This document shows positions 27,765-36,521 of a DNA stretch of 64,000 bases, piece after piece. The position numbers and the translations under genes are program-made. The notes beneath the pieces were generated by a model. It did not search any database. It had not been told where the DNA came from and saw only the letters and a program-made list of their open reading frames with translations. Where the stretch lies: assembly GCF_004364435.1 (NCBI RefSeq), contig NZ_SOCT01000007.1:179703-243702 (forward strand), in the 5' to 3' direction. Origin of the DNA: Pseudomonas sp. LP_7_YM. GTDB lineage: Bacteria; Pseudomonadota; Gammaproteobacteria; Pseudomonadales; Pseudomonadaceae. Position 1 is the first letter of the stretch. Every line of letters starts with the position of its first letter.

Positions 27765-28232
27765 ATGCGGCGTTTAGTTCTCGTCACCGGTGTCCTCCTC
27801 TGCTTTAGTGCGTGGGCTGATAACGCGATTGAGCCTATAAAAAAGTGGACGCTGCTGGATCAGAACGATAAGGCCTACACCCTTGATGACGATGCACAAG
27901 TGCTGCTGGTTGCACGTAGCATGTCGGCAGCCAGACTGCTCAACGCAGCAGTAGAGGATGCACCTGCAGGCTATCTGGAAGCGCGACATATGATTTACGT
28001 CGCGGATATCGAAAAGATGCCTTCATTGGTACAAGTGGTGGCGGTGCCCGCCATGCGCTCCGCTAAATACAGAATTCTGCTGGATCGCGAGGGCAGGGTC
28101 GCAAGTGGCTATCAGGGGGATCGTGAGTCCGTTCAGTGGCTGACTCTGAAAAACGGCGCGGTGGTACAGGAAACGCGTTATACCGATGGCTCGAAACTCA
28201 AGCAAGCCATCGCTGATCAGGCGCATCCGTGA
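27765..28232 (+). CDS. Periplasmic protein of unknown function
   Basis: 155 residues with a Sec signal peptide (MRRLVLVTGVLLCFSAWA, cleavage near residue 18-19). The mature part reads WTLLDQNDKAYTLDDDAQVLLVARSM and later YRILLDREGRVASGY. This has the look of a thioredoxin-like fold without the CxxC pair, since the mature part has no cysteine. The stop codon (28230-28232) directly abuts the stop codon of crtE on the other strand. Conserved in pseudomonads as far as I recall, without known function. Confidence 0.72.
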   Translation: MRRLVLVTGVLLCFSAWADNAIEPIKKWTLLDQNDKAYTLDDDAQVLLVARSMSAARLLNAAVEDAPAGYLEARHMIYVADIEKMPSLVQVVAVPAMRSAKYRILLDREGRVASGYQGDRESVQWLTLKNGAVVQETRYTDGSKLKQAIADQAHP

Positions 28233-29138
28233 TCAGTGCGTAAGCGCTGCCTGTTTGAAGACCATTCTCATGTAATCGGCGATCAGGCCCGAATCACCGA
28301 AGACCTGACGAAGGCTCAGTTCAGCATTGCAGAGGTGGACAAACAGTTGCTGCCTCACTTTGTCTTCGCCGTACAGCGACACGAATGTGGATTTGCCGAC
28401 ATCCTTGCCCTGATCCTTTTCGCTGCCAGGGCAGGTGTCGCGTAAATCGTCGTACATCTGGAATGCCTGCCCCAACTCCATGGCAAACGTCTGCAGCATG
28501 GGTCTGACGCTGTCCTCAGCGCTGCTGATCAGCCACGCCATATCGACGATGGCCCCGAATAACACGCCGGTCTTGAGGTTGTTGGTCACGGCTATCTCTT
28601 CGGGGCGGCGCGATTGCTGTCCGTCACGCAGGTCCTGAAACTGACCGCGCACCAGACCGCGCATGCCCACCGCATTGGCTGCCACCTCGACAAGCTGAGT
28701 TCTGATGGTGGGCGCCAGGTCACTGATCGCGGCAATCACGCCGAATGCACGGCTCAGCAAGGCGATGGCGGTCAAGATCGCAATGTCTTCGCCGAACTTC
28801 AAATGCACGGTGGGTCGACCGCGCCTGAGTGAGGCGTTGTCCATGCACGGCATGTCGTCCAGCACCAGCGATGCGGCATGAATCATTTCCACAGCACAGC
28901 CCAGGTCCAATCCCCAGGTGCCGTCGTGTCCCAACCCTTCGGCAGTAAGCATCAGCAGAATAGGGCGCATGCGTTTGCCGGGGGCCAGCGTCGATTCGCG
29001 CATCGCCAATGCGACCAGATCCCGCTCGTTGCCACTTTCCGGCAACAACTCATCCAGACGCTTTTCGATGCAAGCGCGCACCTGTTCAAGACGCTCTTTG
29101 TATCCGTCGTTGATGGTGGCGTCTGAGTCCATTGTCAT
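28233..29138 (-). CDS. crtE: Geranylgeranyl diphosphate synthase
   Basis: CrtE extends farnesyl-PP with isopentenyl-PP to geranylgeranyl-PP, the first step to carotenoids. The product has 301 residues. The first Asp-rich motif is DDMPCMD at 94-100, and the second begins YDDLRD with Asp230-Asp231. APGKRMRP carries the diphosphate-binding Arg. The start at 29138 (or 29132) agrees with family length; the open frame goes back to 29285 without a good reason to use it. It is divergent from idi2 across a 207-bp gap with two TTGTACAA sites. In Pantoea crtE points the same way as the other crt genes; here it is inverted. Confidence 0.95.
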   Translation of the reverse strand: MTMDSDATINDGYKERLEQVRACIEKRLDELLPESGNERDLVALAMRESTLAPGKRMRPILLMLTAEGLGHDGTWGLDLGCAVEMIHAASLVLDDMPCMDNASLRRGRPTVHLKFGEDIAILTAIALLSRAFGVIAAISDLAPTIRTQLVEVAANAVGMRGLVRGQFQDLRDGQQSRRPEEIAVTNNLKTGVLFGAIVDMAWLISSAEDSVRPMLQTFAMELGQAFQMYDDLRDTCPGSEKDQGKDVGKSTFVSLYGEDKVRQQLFVHLCNAELSLRQVFGDSGLIADYMRMVFKQAALTH

Positions 29139-29248
29139 CGGTGTTGTTACCTCTGTGACGATTGAGCGGTTCGACCCTGTCCTTTGAGCTTGCAGACGCC
29201 AGAAACGTGGAACGACTCCGTATGTCTGGTGCCTCAGCCTCAGCAATC

Positions 29249-29287
29249 TTGTACAAAAGCTGTGTTGATTGCCATAGTTGTACAACT
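29249..29287. promoter_or_regulatory. Paired TTGTACAA palindromes between crtE and idi2
   Basis: TTGTACAA occurs at 29249-29256 and inside the perfect 12-bp palindrome AGTTGTACAACT at 29276-29287, centres 29 bp apart. TGTACA-type repeats are the operators of light-responsive CarH/LitR (MerR-family) repressors in other bacteria. The first copy could also be the -35 of a promoter (TTGTAC, 18 bp, CATAGT) reading toward idi2. Operator function is inferred. Confidence 0.5.
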
Positions 29288-29345
29288 TTGCTCAGCTAAA
29301 TGACCACGCTCGGCATGAAATGATTCAAGCAATCTGGGGCTTGTA

Positions 29346-30401
29346 ATGAGTGAAAGCGATCTGAGTCGACGCAAGGACGATCACCTGAATATCGTGTTGG
29401 ACAGGCGTGCAGGCGGTCAGGGTGCTGCAACCGGGTTCGATGCGCTGCAGTTCGAGCACTGTGCCTTACCTGAGCTGGACCTGGACGCGGTCGATCTTCG
29501 AAGTGCTCTGGCCGGCAAGTCACTGCACGCCCCATTGCTGATCAGCTCCATGACCGGCGGCGTGGACCGCTCGTCTGCCATCAACCGCCACCTGGCTGAA
29601 GCGGCTCAAGCGCTGGGCATTGCCATGGGCGTCGGTTCGCAACGGGTAGGCCTCAGGAGCGGCAATGACCAGGGGTTGACCCGCGAGTTGCGTCGTCTGG
29701 CGCCTGATGTGCCGCTGCTGGGCAATATCGGCGCCGCTCAACTGTTGGAGCATGACGGTCTGGACCTCGCGCGTCGCTCGGTGGACTCGCTGCAGGCTGA
29801 TGCGCTGATCATCCATCTCAATCCCCTGCAGGAAGCCGTGCAGCCAGGCGGTGACAGGAATTGGCGCGGAGTACTGGAGGCCATACGGCGTACGGTTGAG
29901 ACGGTCGGGGTGCCGGTTATCGTAAAAGAAGTCGGAGCCGGGATATCGTCACAGGTTGCGCTGGCGCTGGTACAGGCAGGGGTGCAGGTGATCGACGTCG
30001 CAGGCCTGGGCGGCACAAGCTGGGCGGCGGTCGAGGCCGAGCGCGCGGTACGTCCCGGCGACCGCGAAGTGGCTATGGCGTTCAGGAACTGGGGCATCCC
30101 CACGGCGACCAGTCTCAAGATGGTTCGCCAGGCGCTTCCTGACGTGACCCTGATCGCTTCCGGCGGCATCCGTAACGGCGTCGACGCGGCCAAGGCTATC
30201 TGTCTGGGAGCCGACCTGGTGGGACAGGCAGCAGGCGTGCTGCGTGATGCGACGCTGTCGACGGCCGCTGTCATCGAGCATTTCGACGTGGTGATCAGAC
30301 AATTGCGGATTGCCTGCTTCTGCACCGGTTCGGCTGATCTCGCCGCATTGCGAAAGGCGCGTCTGTTGTCCACCGAACCGTCACTCCTGACCCGCCCATG
30401 A
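29346..30401 (+). CDS. fni: Type 2 isopentenyl-diphosphate isomerase
   Basis: 351 residues of the FMN- and NADPH-dependent isomerase that balances IPP and DMAPP. Features are RRKDDHLNIVL at the start, SSMTGG (about 67-72), GVGSQR, the core ALIIHLNPLQEAVQPGGD with the catalytic Gln and metal site, VIVKEVG and the FMN phosphate loop SGGIRNG. Carotenoid clusters of Pantoea carry the same gene between crtE and crtX. It overlaps crtX by 4 bp, so it opens a tightly coupled five-gene operon (fni-crtX-crtY-crtI-crtB). Confidence 0.96.
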   Translation: MSESDLSRRKDDHLNIVLDRRAGGQGAATGFDALQFEHCALPELDLDAVDLRSALAGKSLHAPLLISSMTGGVDRSSAINRHLAEAAQALGIAMGVGSQRVGLRSGNDQGLTRELRRLAPDVPLLGNIGAAQLLEHDGLDLARRSVDSLQADALIIHLNPLQEAVQPGGDRNWRGVLEAIRRTVETVGVPVIVKEVGAGISSQVALALVQAGVQVIDVAGLGGTSWAAVEAERAVRPGDREVAMAFRNWGIPTATSLKMVRQALPDVTLIASGGIRNGVDAAKAICLGADLVGQAAGVLRDATLSTAAVIEHFDVVIRQLRIACFCTGSADLAALRKARLLSTEPSLLTRP

Positions 30402-31672
30402 GTCATTTCGGCGTCGTTGCCCCTGCTTTTTATAGCCATTTCCAGGCATTTCATGCACTGGCATCAGAGCTGATCGAGCGCGGTCACCACGTTACCTTTT
30501 TTCAACAGGCCGATGCCCGGCGCTGGTTGACGGACCCGCGCATCGGGTTTCACGCCCTCGGCGCCCTGAGTCATCCGCCCGGCAGCCTTGAGCTATCGTT
30601 GCAGCGGGCTGCCTGTTCGAACAACCCCTTGCGCTTGCGTGGCGTGATCCGTGATTTGTGTGCGACCACTCAGATGCTCTGCAGCGAACTGCCAGCTGCG
30701 CTGAACCAAAGAGGGGTCGATGCGTTGCTCTGCGATCAAATGGAAGCCGCCGGCGGTTTGGTAGCACAAGCCATGGGCCTGCCATTCATTTCCGTAGCCT
30801 GCGCACTCCCGGTCAACCGCGAGCCTGGGGTTCCGCTGGCCGTGATGCCATTTGCGTACAGCCAGGACGCGCGCAGCCTAAGAATGTATGAAGGCAGCCA
30901 GCAGGTGTACGACTGGCTGATGCGCCCACAGCGCGAGGTTATCCGTGAGGCGTGTCGGCAGTTCGCCCTCGAGCCGCGTGATGGGCTTGATCAATGTCTG
31001 TCGCCCTACGCGCAGATCAGTCAGACCGTTGAAGGGTTCGACCTGCCGCGGACTCGCTTGCCAGCCACCTTTCATGCAGTAGGCCCGTTGCGCACGCCGA
31101 CGCAGTCTGTAGAGGGCGAGTTGGCCCTCGATCCTGAGCGCCCGTTCGTGTTTGCCAGCCTGGGTACGTTGCAGGGTGGACGCATGGGCATCTTTCGTCA
31201 GGTGGCCAAGGCATGCATACGCTTGAAAGCGCAATTGCTGGTAGCGCACTGCGGCGGACTCAATGTGACGCAGGAAGCCGAACTCAAGCGCAAGGGGGCG
31301 ACGTGGGTCACGGATTTCGCGCCCCAGCAGTGGGCACTCGCAAACGCCGATGCGGTGGTGACTCACGGCGGCCTCAATACCGTGATGGATGCGATCCAGG
31401 CCCGAACGCCGATGCTGGTCATGCCGATTGGTTTCGATCAGCCCGGTGTCGCCGCGCGGGTCAGCCATGCGGGCGTGGGGCTGAAGTTGAGCCGCCGGGC
31501 CGGGGCTGGACAGATCCACGACGCACTGGCGCACCTGCTGAAATTTCCGCTTGAGCCCCTGCATCGACTCGCCGCAGCGCTGGAGCAGGCCGGTGGAACC
31601 CGGCGCGCTGCGGACATTGTTGAAAGGGTCGTGCGCACGGGCGAGCCGGTAGTGGCGAGTGACGTCTCATGA
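30398..31672 (+). CDS. crtX: Zeaxanthin glucosyltransferase
   Basis: 424 residues of the GT1 family. CrtX moves glucose from UDP-glucose to the hydroxyl groups of zeaxanthin. The acceptor half starts FGVVAPAFYSHFQAFHALAS. The donor half has the UDP-sugar signature in FAPQQWALANADAVVTHGGL followed by NTVMDAIQARTPMLVMPIGFDQ (about 310-350). Overlaps fni and crtY by 4 bp each, showing translational coupling. Expected at the inner face of the cytoplasmic membrane, where the carotenoid lies. Confidence 0.95.
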   Translation: MSHFGVVAPAFYSHFQAFHALASELIERGHHVTFFQQADARRWLTDPRIGFHALGALSHPPGSLELSLQRAACSNNPLRLRGVIRDLCATTQMLCSELPAALNQRGVDALLCDQMEAAGGLVAQAMGLPFISVACALPVNREPGVPLAVMPFAYSQDARSLRMYEGSQQVYDWLMRPQREVIREACRQFALEPRDGLDQCLSPYAQISQTVEGFDLPRTRLPATFHAVGPLRTPTQSVEGELALDPERPFVFASLGTLQGGRMGIFRQVAKACIRLKAQLLVAHCGGLNVTQEAELKRKGATWVTDFAPQQWALANADAVVTHGGLNTVMDAIQARTPMLVMPIGFDQPGVAARVSHAGVGLKLSRRAGAGQIHDALAHLLKFPLEPLHRLAAALEQAGGTRRAADIVERVVRTGEPVVASDVS

Positions 31673-32835
31673 AATACGACCTGATTCTCGCCGGTGGCGG
31701 CCTGGCCAACGGGCTGATTGCCTGGCGACTCAAACAGCTGAGACCCAAGTTGCGGGTTCTGTGTGTTGAAGAGCAGTCGATTATCGGAGGCAACCACACC
31801 TGGTCGTTTCACGATGGCGACCTGAGCGCAGCGCAGCACCAATGGCTCAGCCCGCTGGTGGTGCACAGATGGCCTTGCTATGACGTGCATTTCCCGGACC
31901 GTTCGCGTCGACTCACCTCAGGTTACGCCAGCGTTACCTGCGAACGCTTCGCGCAAATCATCACGCCGGCGCTGGGTAATGACTTGCGTACAGGGCAATC
32001 CATCGCGCAGGTCAACCCGCGCTCGGTAGTGCTGACCAGTGGCGAGCGCCTTGAAGCCGATGCCGTTATCGACGGCCGTGGCATCAGGGACAGCAAGCAT
32101 CTGGTGCTGGGACATCAGGCGTTTCTGGGCCAAGTGTTGCAGCTACAGGCACCGCATGGGCTGGACGGCCCGATCATCATGGATGCGCGGGTGGCACAAG
32201 GGGAGGGTTATCGCTTCGTCTACATTCTGCCGTTTTCAGCGGACACCGTCCTGGTTGAAGACACTCATTACGTGGATCATCACGCGCTCTCTGCCGAGCA
32301 GCTACGCACCCATATCAGCGAGTACGTGCATGAACAGGGATGGGCTGTCACTGCCTGTTTGCGCGAAGAAGAGGGCGTGTTGCCGATCACCCTTGCAGGC
32401 GATTTTGCCGAATTCTGGAACGAAGCGCCGGGACAGCCCCGTTCAGGACTGCGCGCCGGTTTGTTCCACTGCACCACCGGGTATTCATTGCCCCATGCCG
32501 TGCGTCTGGCTGACTGGATTGCGCTGCAAAAGGATCTTCGTGCCGACTCATTGGCGCAAGGCATGCGTGAGTTTGCTCATCAGGCATGGCGCGGCCAACG
32601 CTTCTATCGCCTGCTCAACCGCATGCTGTTTCTGGCAGGGCGACCCCGGAATCGCTGGCAGGTCATGCAGCGATTCTATGGGTTGTCCGATGGGCTGATC
32701 AGCCGCTTTTATGCCGGCGACAGCAACCTTGCAGACAAGCTGCGCGTGGTCTCGGGCAAGCCGCCGGTGCCGGTCAACGAGGCCCTTCGTGCCATGCTCC
32801 GTTACCTGCCTGGACATTACGAGAACCAAGAATGA
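31669..32835 (+). CDS. crtY: Lycopene beta-cyclase
   Basis: 388 residues. CrtY forms both beta-rings of beta-carotene from lycopene. The N-terminal dinucleotide site is LILAGGGLANGLIAWRL. The family stretch VIDGRG follows at about 138, then FLGQVLQ, and the C-terminal TTGYSLPHAVRLAD is typical of the CrtY type. Starts within the crtX stop and ends in an ATGA overlap with crtI. Confidence 0.96.
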   Translation: MKYDLILAGGGLANGLIAWRLKQLRPKLRVLCVEEQSIIGGNHTWSFHDGDLSAAQHQWLSPLVVHRWPCYDVHFPDRSRRLTSGYASVTCERFAQIITPALGNDLRTGQSIAQVNPRSVVLTSGERLEADAVIDGRGIRDSKHLVLGHQAFLGQVLQLQAPHGLDGPIIMDARVAQGEGYRFVYILPFSADTVLVEDTHYVDHHALSAEQLRTHISEYVHEQGWAVTACLREEEGVLPITLAGDFAEFWNEAPGQPRSGLRAGLFHCTTGYSLPHAVRLADWIALQKDLRADSLAQGMREFAHQAWRGQRFYRLLNRMLFLAGRPRNRWQVMQRFYGLSDGLISRFYAGDSNLADKLRVVSGKPPVPVNEALRAMLRYLPGHYENQE

Positions 32836-34322
32836 CTGACGCGAAAAAAGCCATTGTGATTGGCGCAGGGTTTGGCGGGCTGGCGCTGGCCATCAGGCTC
32901 CAGGCCGCAGGCATCCAGACGACGTTGCTGGAAAAGCGTGACAAGCCCGGTGGCCGCGCTTACGTGTATCAGGACCAGGGGTTCACGTTTGATGCGGGGC
33001 CAACGGTTATTACCGACCCCACCGCCATCGAGGAGCTATTCACGGCTGCGGGCAAGTCGATGCGCGACTATGTCGAGCTGCTGCCGGTGTCGCCGTTCTA
33101 CCAGCTGTGCTGGGAAGACGGTTCGCGCTTCGATTACGCCAATGATCAGGCGTCTCTGGATCGTCAGATCGCCACGTTCAACCCAAGCGACGTCGCAGGC
33201 TACCAACGATTCCTGGCCTACTCGAAAGCGGTGTTTCGCGAGGGTTATCTGAAGCTGGGGGCTGTGCCTTTTCTGTCGTTTCGCGACATGATCCAGGCCG
33301 GCCCGCAGCTCGCTCGTCTGCAGGCCTGGCGCAGTGTCTATTCGATGGTTTCGCGGTTCATTGAAGACGATAAGCTGCGCCAGGCGTTTTCCTTTCACTC
33401 ATTGCTGGTGGGCGGAAATCCGTTCTCGACATCCTCGATCTACACCTTGATCCATGCCCTGGAGCGAGAGTGGGGGGTTTGGTTTCCCAAAGGGGGGACG
33501 GGCGCGCTGGTCAATGCGCTGGTCAAACTGTTCGAAGACATTGGCGGTCGTTTTGAACTCAATGCAGATGTCGCCAGCATCGAGGTTGAGGCCGGCAAAG
33601 CCACAGGGGTACGTCTGGCGGGCGGTCGGCAACTCCTGGCCGACAGCGTCGCTTCAAATGCCGATGTGGTGCATACCTACGCCAAATTACTCGGCGGGCA
33701 CCCAAGGGGCGTGCAGGAAAGCGCCCGGCTCAAAGGCAAGCGCTTCAGCAACTCGCTGTTCGTCATTCACTTTGGTCTCAAGCGCCCGCAGCCGCAATTG
33801 CAGCATCACACGGTGTGCTTCGGGCCACGCTATCGCGCGCTGATTCAGGAGATCTTCAAGGGTCAGGCATTGGCCGAGGACTTTTCCCTGTACCTGCATG
33901 CGCCTAGCGTGACCGATCCGAGCCTGGCGCCAGACGGCTGCTCCAGTCATTACGTGCTGTCGCCGGTGCCGCACCTTGGCAACGCAGCCATTGATTGGGC
34001 GACAGAGGGGCCGCGTTATCGAGACCGAATTTTCGCCTACCTGGAAAAACACTACATACCGGGCCTGCGCGATGACCTGGTGACCAATCGCATTTTCACG
34101 CCTGACGATTTTCGCAGTGAGTTGAATGCCCATCTCGGGTCGGCGTTTTCTCTCGAACCGATCCTCACCCAAAGCGCCTGGTTCCGTCCGCACAACCGCG
34201 ATGCGAATCTGAGTAACCTGTATCTGGTGGGCGCAGGCACTCATCCGGGAGCCGGGGTGCCGGGTGTCATTGGCTCGGCAAAAGCCACGGCGGGCTTGAT
34301 GGTGGAGGATTTGCACCAGTGA
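32832..34322 (+). CDS. crtI: Phytoene desaturase (lycopene-forming)
   Basis: 496 residues of the bacterial CrtI type, which carries out four desaturations from phytoene to lycopene with FAD. The N-terminal FAD fold is AIVIGAGFGGLALAIRLQ (about 5-22), followed by LLEKRDKPGGRAYVYQDQGF with the downstream FDAGPTVITDPTA. The C-terminal signature LYLVGAGTHPGAGVPGVIGS (about 464-483) is the classic carotenoid-desaturase motif. The ATG at 32832 overlaps the crtY stop; an upstream in-frame extension is only the crtY overlap. Confidence 0.97.
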   Translation: MTDAKKAIVIGAGFGGLALAIRLQAAGIQTTLLEKRDKPGGRAYVYQDQGFTFDAGPTVITDPTAIEELFTAAGKSMRDYVELLPVSPFYQLCWEDGSRFDYANDQASLDRQIATFNPSDVAGYQRFLAYSKAVFREGYLKLGAVPFLSFRDMIQAGPQLARLQAWRSVYSMVSRFIEDDKLRQAFSFHSLLVGGNPFSTSSIYTLIHALEREWGVWFPKGGTGALVNALVKLFEDIGGRFELNADVASIEVEAGKATGVRLAGGRQLLADSVASNADVVHTYAKLLGGHPRGVQESARLKGKRFSNSLFVIHFGLKRPQPQLQHHTVCFGPRYRALIQEIFKGQALAEDFSLYLHAPSVTDPSLAPDGCSSHYVLSPVPHLGNAAIDWATEGPRYRDRIFAYLEKHYIPGLRDDLVTNRIFTPDDFRSELNAHLGSAFSLEPILTQSAWFRPHNRDANLSNLYLVGAGTHPGAGVPGVIGSAKATAGLMVEDLHQ

Positions 34323-35317
34323 GCGCAGTCGGGGTTAACGATCAGCAGTTGCTCGATCACGCGACCCGCAGCATTGCTGTCGGCTCGAAAAGCTTTGCGG
34401 CGGCCTCGCGTCTGTTCGACCCGGCCACTCGCCGCAGTGCGGTGATGCTCTATGCCTGGTGTCGGCATTGTGACGACGTGATCGATGGGCAGGAAGCGGG
34501 GCACTCGGCGACGGTCATCGGGCAGGACGAGGTCAATCAGCGTCTTGCGGGACTAGTGGCGCAGACTCACGCAGTCTATGCAGGGCTTGCGGTTGAGAAC
34601 GAGGCATTCGCAGCGTTTCGTGAAGTGGTGATTGAGCACCAGATTCAAGAGACCTATGCGCTGGAGCACCTGTCCGGCTTTGCGATGGATGTCCAGCAAC
34701 GGCGCTACGAATCCATTGAAGACACGCTGGATTATTGCTACCACGTTGCGGGCGTGGTCGGGCTGATGATGGCCCAGGTCATGGGCGCAAGCGATGAGCG
34801 CACACTGGATCGCGCCTGTGACCTGGGAATGGGCTTTCAACTGACCAATATCGCCCGCGACATCGTCGAGGACGCCAGCGTAGGCCGTTGTTATCTGCCG
34901 CGCGCGTGGCTGGCCGAGTTCTCGATTCCGCAGCAGGGCCTTGACCAGATTCAGTATCGCGACTCGTTGGCCGTGCTCGCCCGGCGACTCGTGAACATGG
35001 CGGAGCCGTTTTACGCGAGCGCGCAGGCAGGTTTGACCGCATTGCCGTGGCGCTCAGCCTGGGCGGTGGCGACGGCCAGCGGTGTGTACCGAGAAATCGG
35101 CATCAATGTCAGCAAGCGCGGGGCAAACGCCTGGGATACCCGGGTCTCGACCTCGAAGCTCGACAAGGTTCGCCTGGTGCTCGCCGGGTTGTGGCGCGCC
35201 GTTATTTCCCGTGGTCGTCAATGGCCGCCGCGCCCGGCTGACCTGTGGCAACGTCCCCTTCACGGTTGTTCAGCGACCCACCATGCAGTTCGCGCAGCTG
35301 ACCCCGAAGCCGAGTGA
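34319..35317 (+). CDS. crtB: Phytoene synthase
   Basis: 332 residues. CrtB condenses two geranylgeranyl-PP into phytoene. The two Asp-rich motifs are WCRHCDDVIDG (about 42-52) and NIARDIVED (about 177-185); RCYLPRAWL and the ARRL stretch are also typical. The start is a GTG at 34319 that overlaps the crtI stop codon (GTGA). Its last 116 bp overlap the end of crtZ on the other strand, and the final 25 residues do not look conserved. Confidence 0.96.
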   Translation: MSAVGVNDQQLLDHATRSIAVGSKSFAAASRLFDPATRRSAVMLYAWCRHCDDVIDGQEAGHSATVIGQDEVNQRLAGLVAQTHAVYAGLAVENEAFAAFREVVIEHQIQETYALEHLSGFAMDVQQRRYESIEDTLDYCYHVAGVVGLMMAQVMGASDERTLDRACDLGMGFQLTNIARDIVEDASVGRCYLPRAWLAEFSIPQQGLDQIQYRDSLAVLARRLVNMAEPFYASAQAGLTALPWRSAWAVATASGVYREIGINVSKRGANAWDTRVSTSKLDKVRLVLAGLWRAVISRGRQWPPRPADLWQRPLHGCSATHHAVRAADPEAE

Positions 35318-35738
35318 TGGACGGGGCATAGAGAAAACCGAAAGAGACGCAACGCTCTTTTCCAGAGACGGCATGATGCATCCGGTGAGCTTGATAAAGG
35401 CGTTTGAGATAGCCGTGCCTGGGCACGAACCTGAACGGCCAGCGCTTGTGCACAAGCCCATCGTGCACCAGGAAATACACGACTCCGTAAGCCGTCATGC
35501 CAGCGCCAACCCACTCTAACGGATGCACGCCTTGGGTCCCGAGGGCAATCAGCAGGATCGCGAACGCGGCGAACACCGCAGCGTACAGATCATTTTTCTC
35601 GAACCAGCCGGTTCCGGGTTCGTGATGGGAGCGATGCCAGCCCCAGCCCCAGCCGTGCATCATATATTTATGGGCAAACCAGGCGAAGCCCTCCATTCCC
35701 AGGAACGTCGCGAAAAATACCAAAGCGTTAACCATCAT
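35202..35738 (-). CDS. crtZ: Beta-carotene hydroxylase
   Basis: 178 residues, a di-iron membrane hydroxylase that turns beta-carotene into zeaxanthin. The His boxes are HKYMMH, HRSHH, HDGLVH and HRMHH. About four membrane helices are visible, and the sequence follows Pantoea CrtZ closely (HKYMMHGWGWGWHRSHHEP). It runs against crtB, and the two coding regions overlap at their 3' ends by 116 bp. Having crtZ on the opposite strand is the usual arrangement in Pantoea clusters. Confidence 0.96.
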   Translation of the reverse strand: MMVNALVFFATFLGMEGFAWFAHKYMMHGWGWGWHRSHHEPGTGWFEKNDLYAAVFAAFAILLIALGTQGVHPLEWVGAGMTAYGVVYFLVHDGLVHKRWPFRFVPRHGYLKRLYQAHRMHHAVSGKERCVSFGFLYAPSITRLRGQLRELHGGSLNNREGDVATGQPGAAAIDDHGK

Positions 35739-35761
35739 TCAGGGGGCCTGCCCATTGTGCG

Positions 35762-36289
35762 TCAATCCCATCCTAGCTTTTTGATTTCGCGCCGATAAGG
35801 CGTGTCTATCTGTTCAGGCACCTGTTCCATGTAGGATTTGGCGTGTTCCAGCGTGTCACCGTCCAGCGAGATGAGGTAGGCCAGTACATCATCCAGCGAC
35901 GGAATCAACCCTTCGTTGTCGTCAAACCGAGGCGGCAGGGCAGTCCAGATCACTGCATCCAGCTGCCGATCCGCAGCCCACTTTCCGAGCAGGCCGACGG
36001 TTGAACTGTTGATGGTGAAAATGCCCACGCCATCTGAGCGCTCCGCAGGGATTTGCTCGCGCACGCGCAGCGCTCGCACTGCTTCATCCAGAGACTCTGT
36101 CGCCAGCATCGCCCACAGCACCTGACACGCAGGCGCATTCAGGCAAATCGCTGTTGCCAGCTCGCCCCCATCACCTACCCGGGAAAACTCGATCGGAAGT
36201 TCCGGACCATCATTAAACCAGTGCGAAGCGACCGGCAGCACACCCGGCTTCCAGATCAACGATCCCCACCCAAGACATGCAATCTTCAT
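35762..36289 (-). CDS. Conserved protein with gamma-glutamylcyclotransferase-like start
   Basis: 175 residues. The opening MKIACLGWGSLIW resembles the YGSL nucleotide-like loop of gamma-glutamylcyclotransferases. Further conserved-looking parts are LPIEFSRVGDGGELATAIC and VIWTALPPRFDD. Catalysis in that family needs a Glu in the middle of the chain; I cannot place it with confidence, so the function is open. It lies 23 bp from the start of crtZ in the same direction but does not look like a carotenoid gene. Confidence 0.65.
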   Translation of the reverse strand: MKIACLGWGSLIWKPGVLPVASHWFNDGPELPIEFSRVGDGGELATAICLNAPACQVLWAMLATESLDEAVRALRVREQIPAERSDGVGIFTINSSTVGLLGKWAADRQLDAVIWTALPPRFDDNEGLIPSLDDVLAYLISLDGDTLEHAKSYMEQVPEQIDTPYRREIKKLGWD

Positions 36290-36521
36290 GATTTTTTCCT
36301 TTGAAAATGGAGGCGCCCATTAGCGCAATGAGCGTGCGGGTGGGTGCAACGTGGGGCGACACCCCGCAGGGGTGGCATCGCCGTTTTCTCAGGCCATGAA
36401 TTGCTTCGCACTGCCTGATACAGAAGGGAGAGAAAGCTTGACGCCGAGTTCCTCGTATTTGTGAAGCTATCTGACCAGTCGTCTGCAAAGCAGCTCAATA
36501 GGCAGATCTTGCAGCACAGGC

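Noticed and set aside
29139..29285. Longer CrtE start at 29285
   Set aside because: The extra 49 residues are unlike other CrtE proteins and would cover the palindromes and promoter region.
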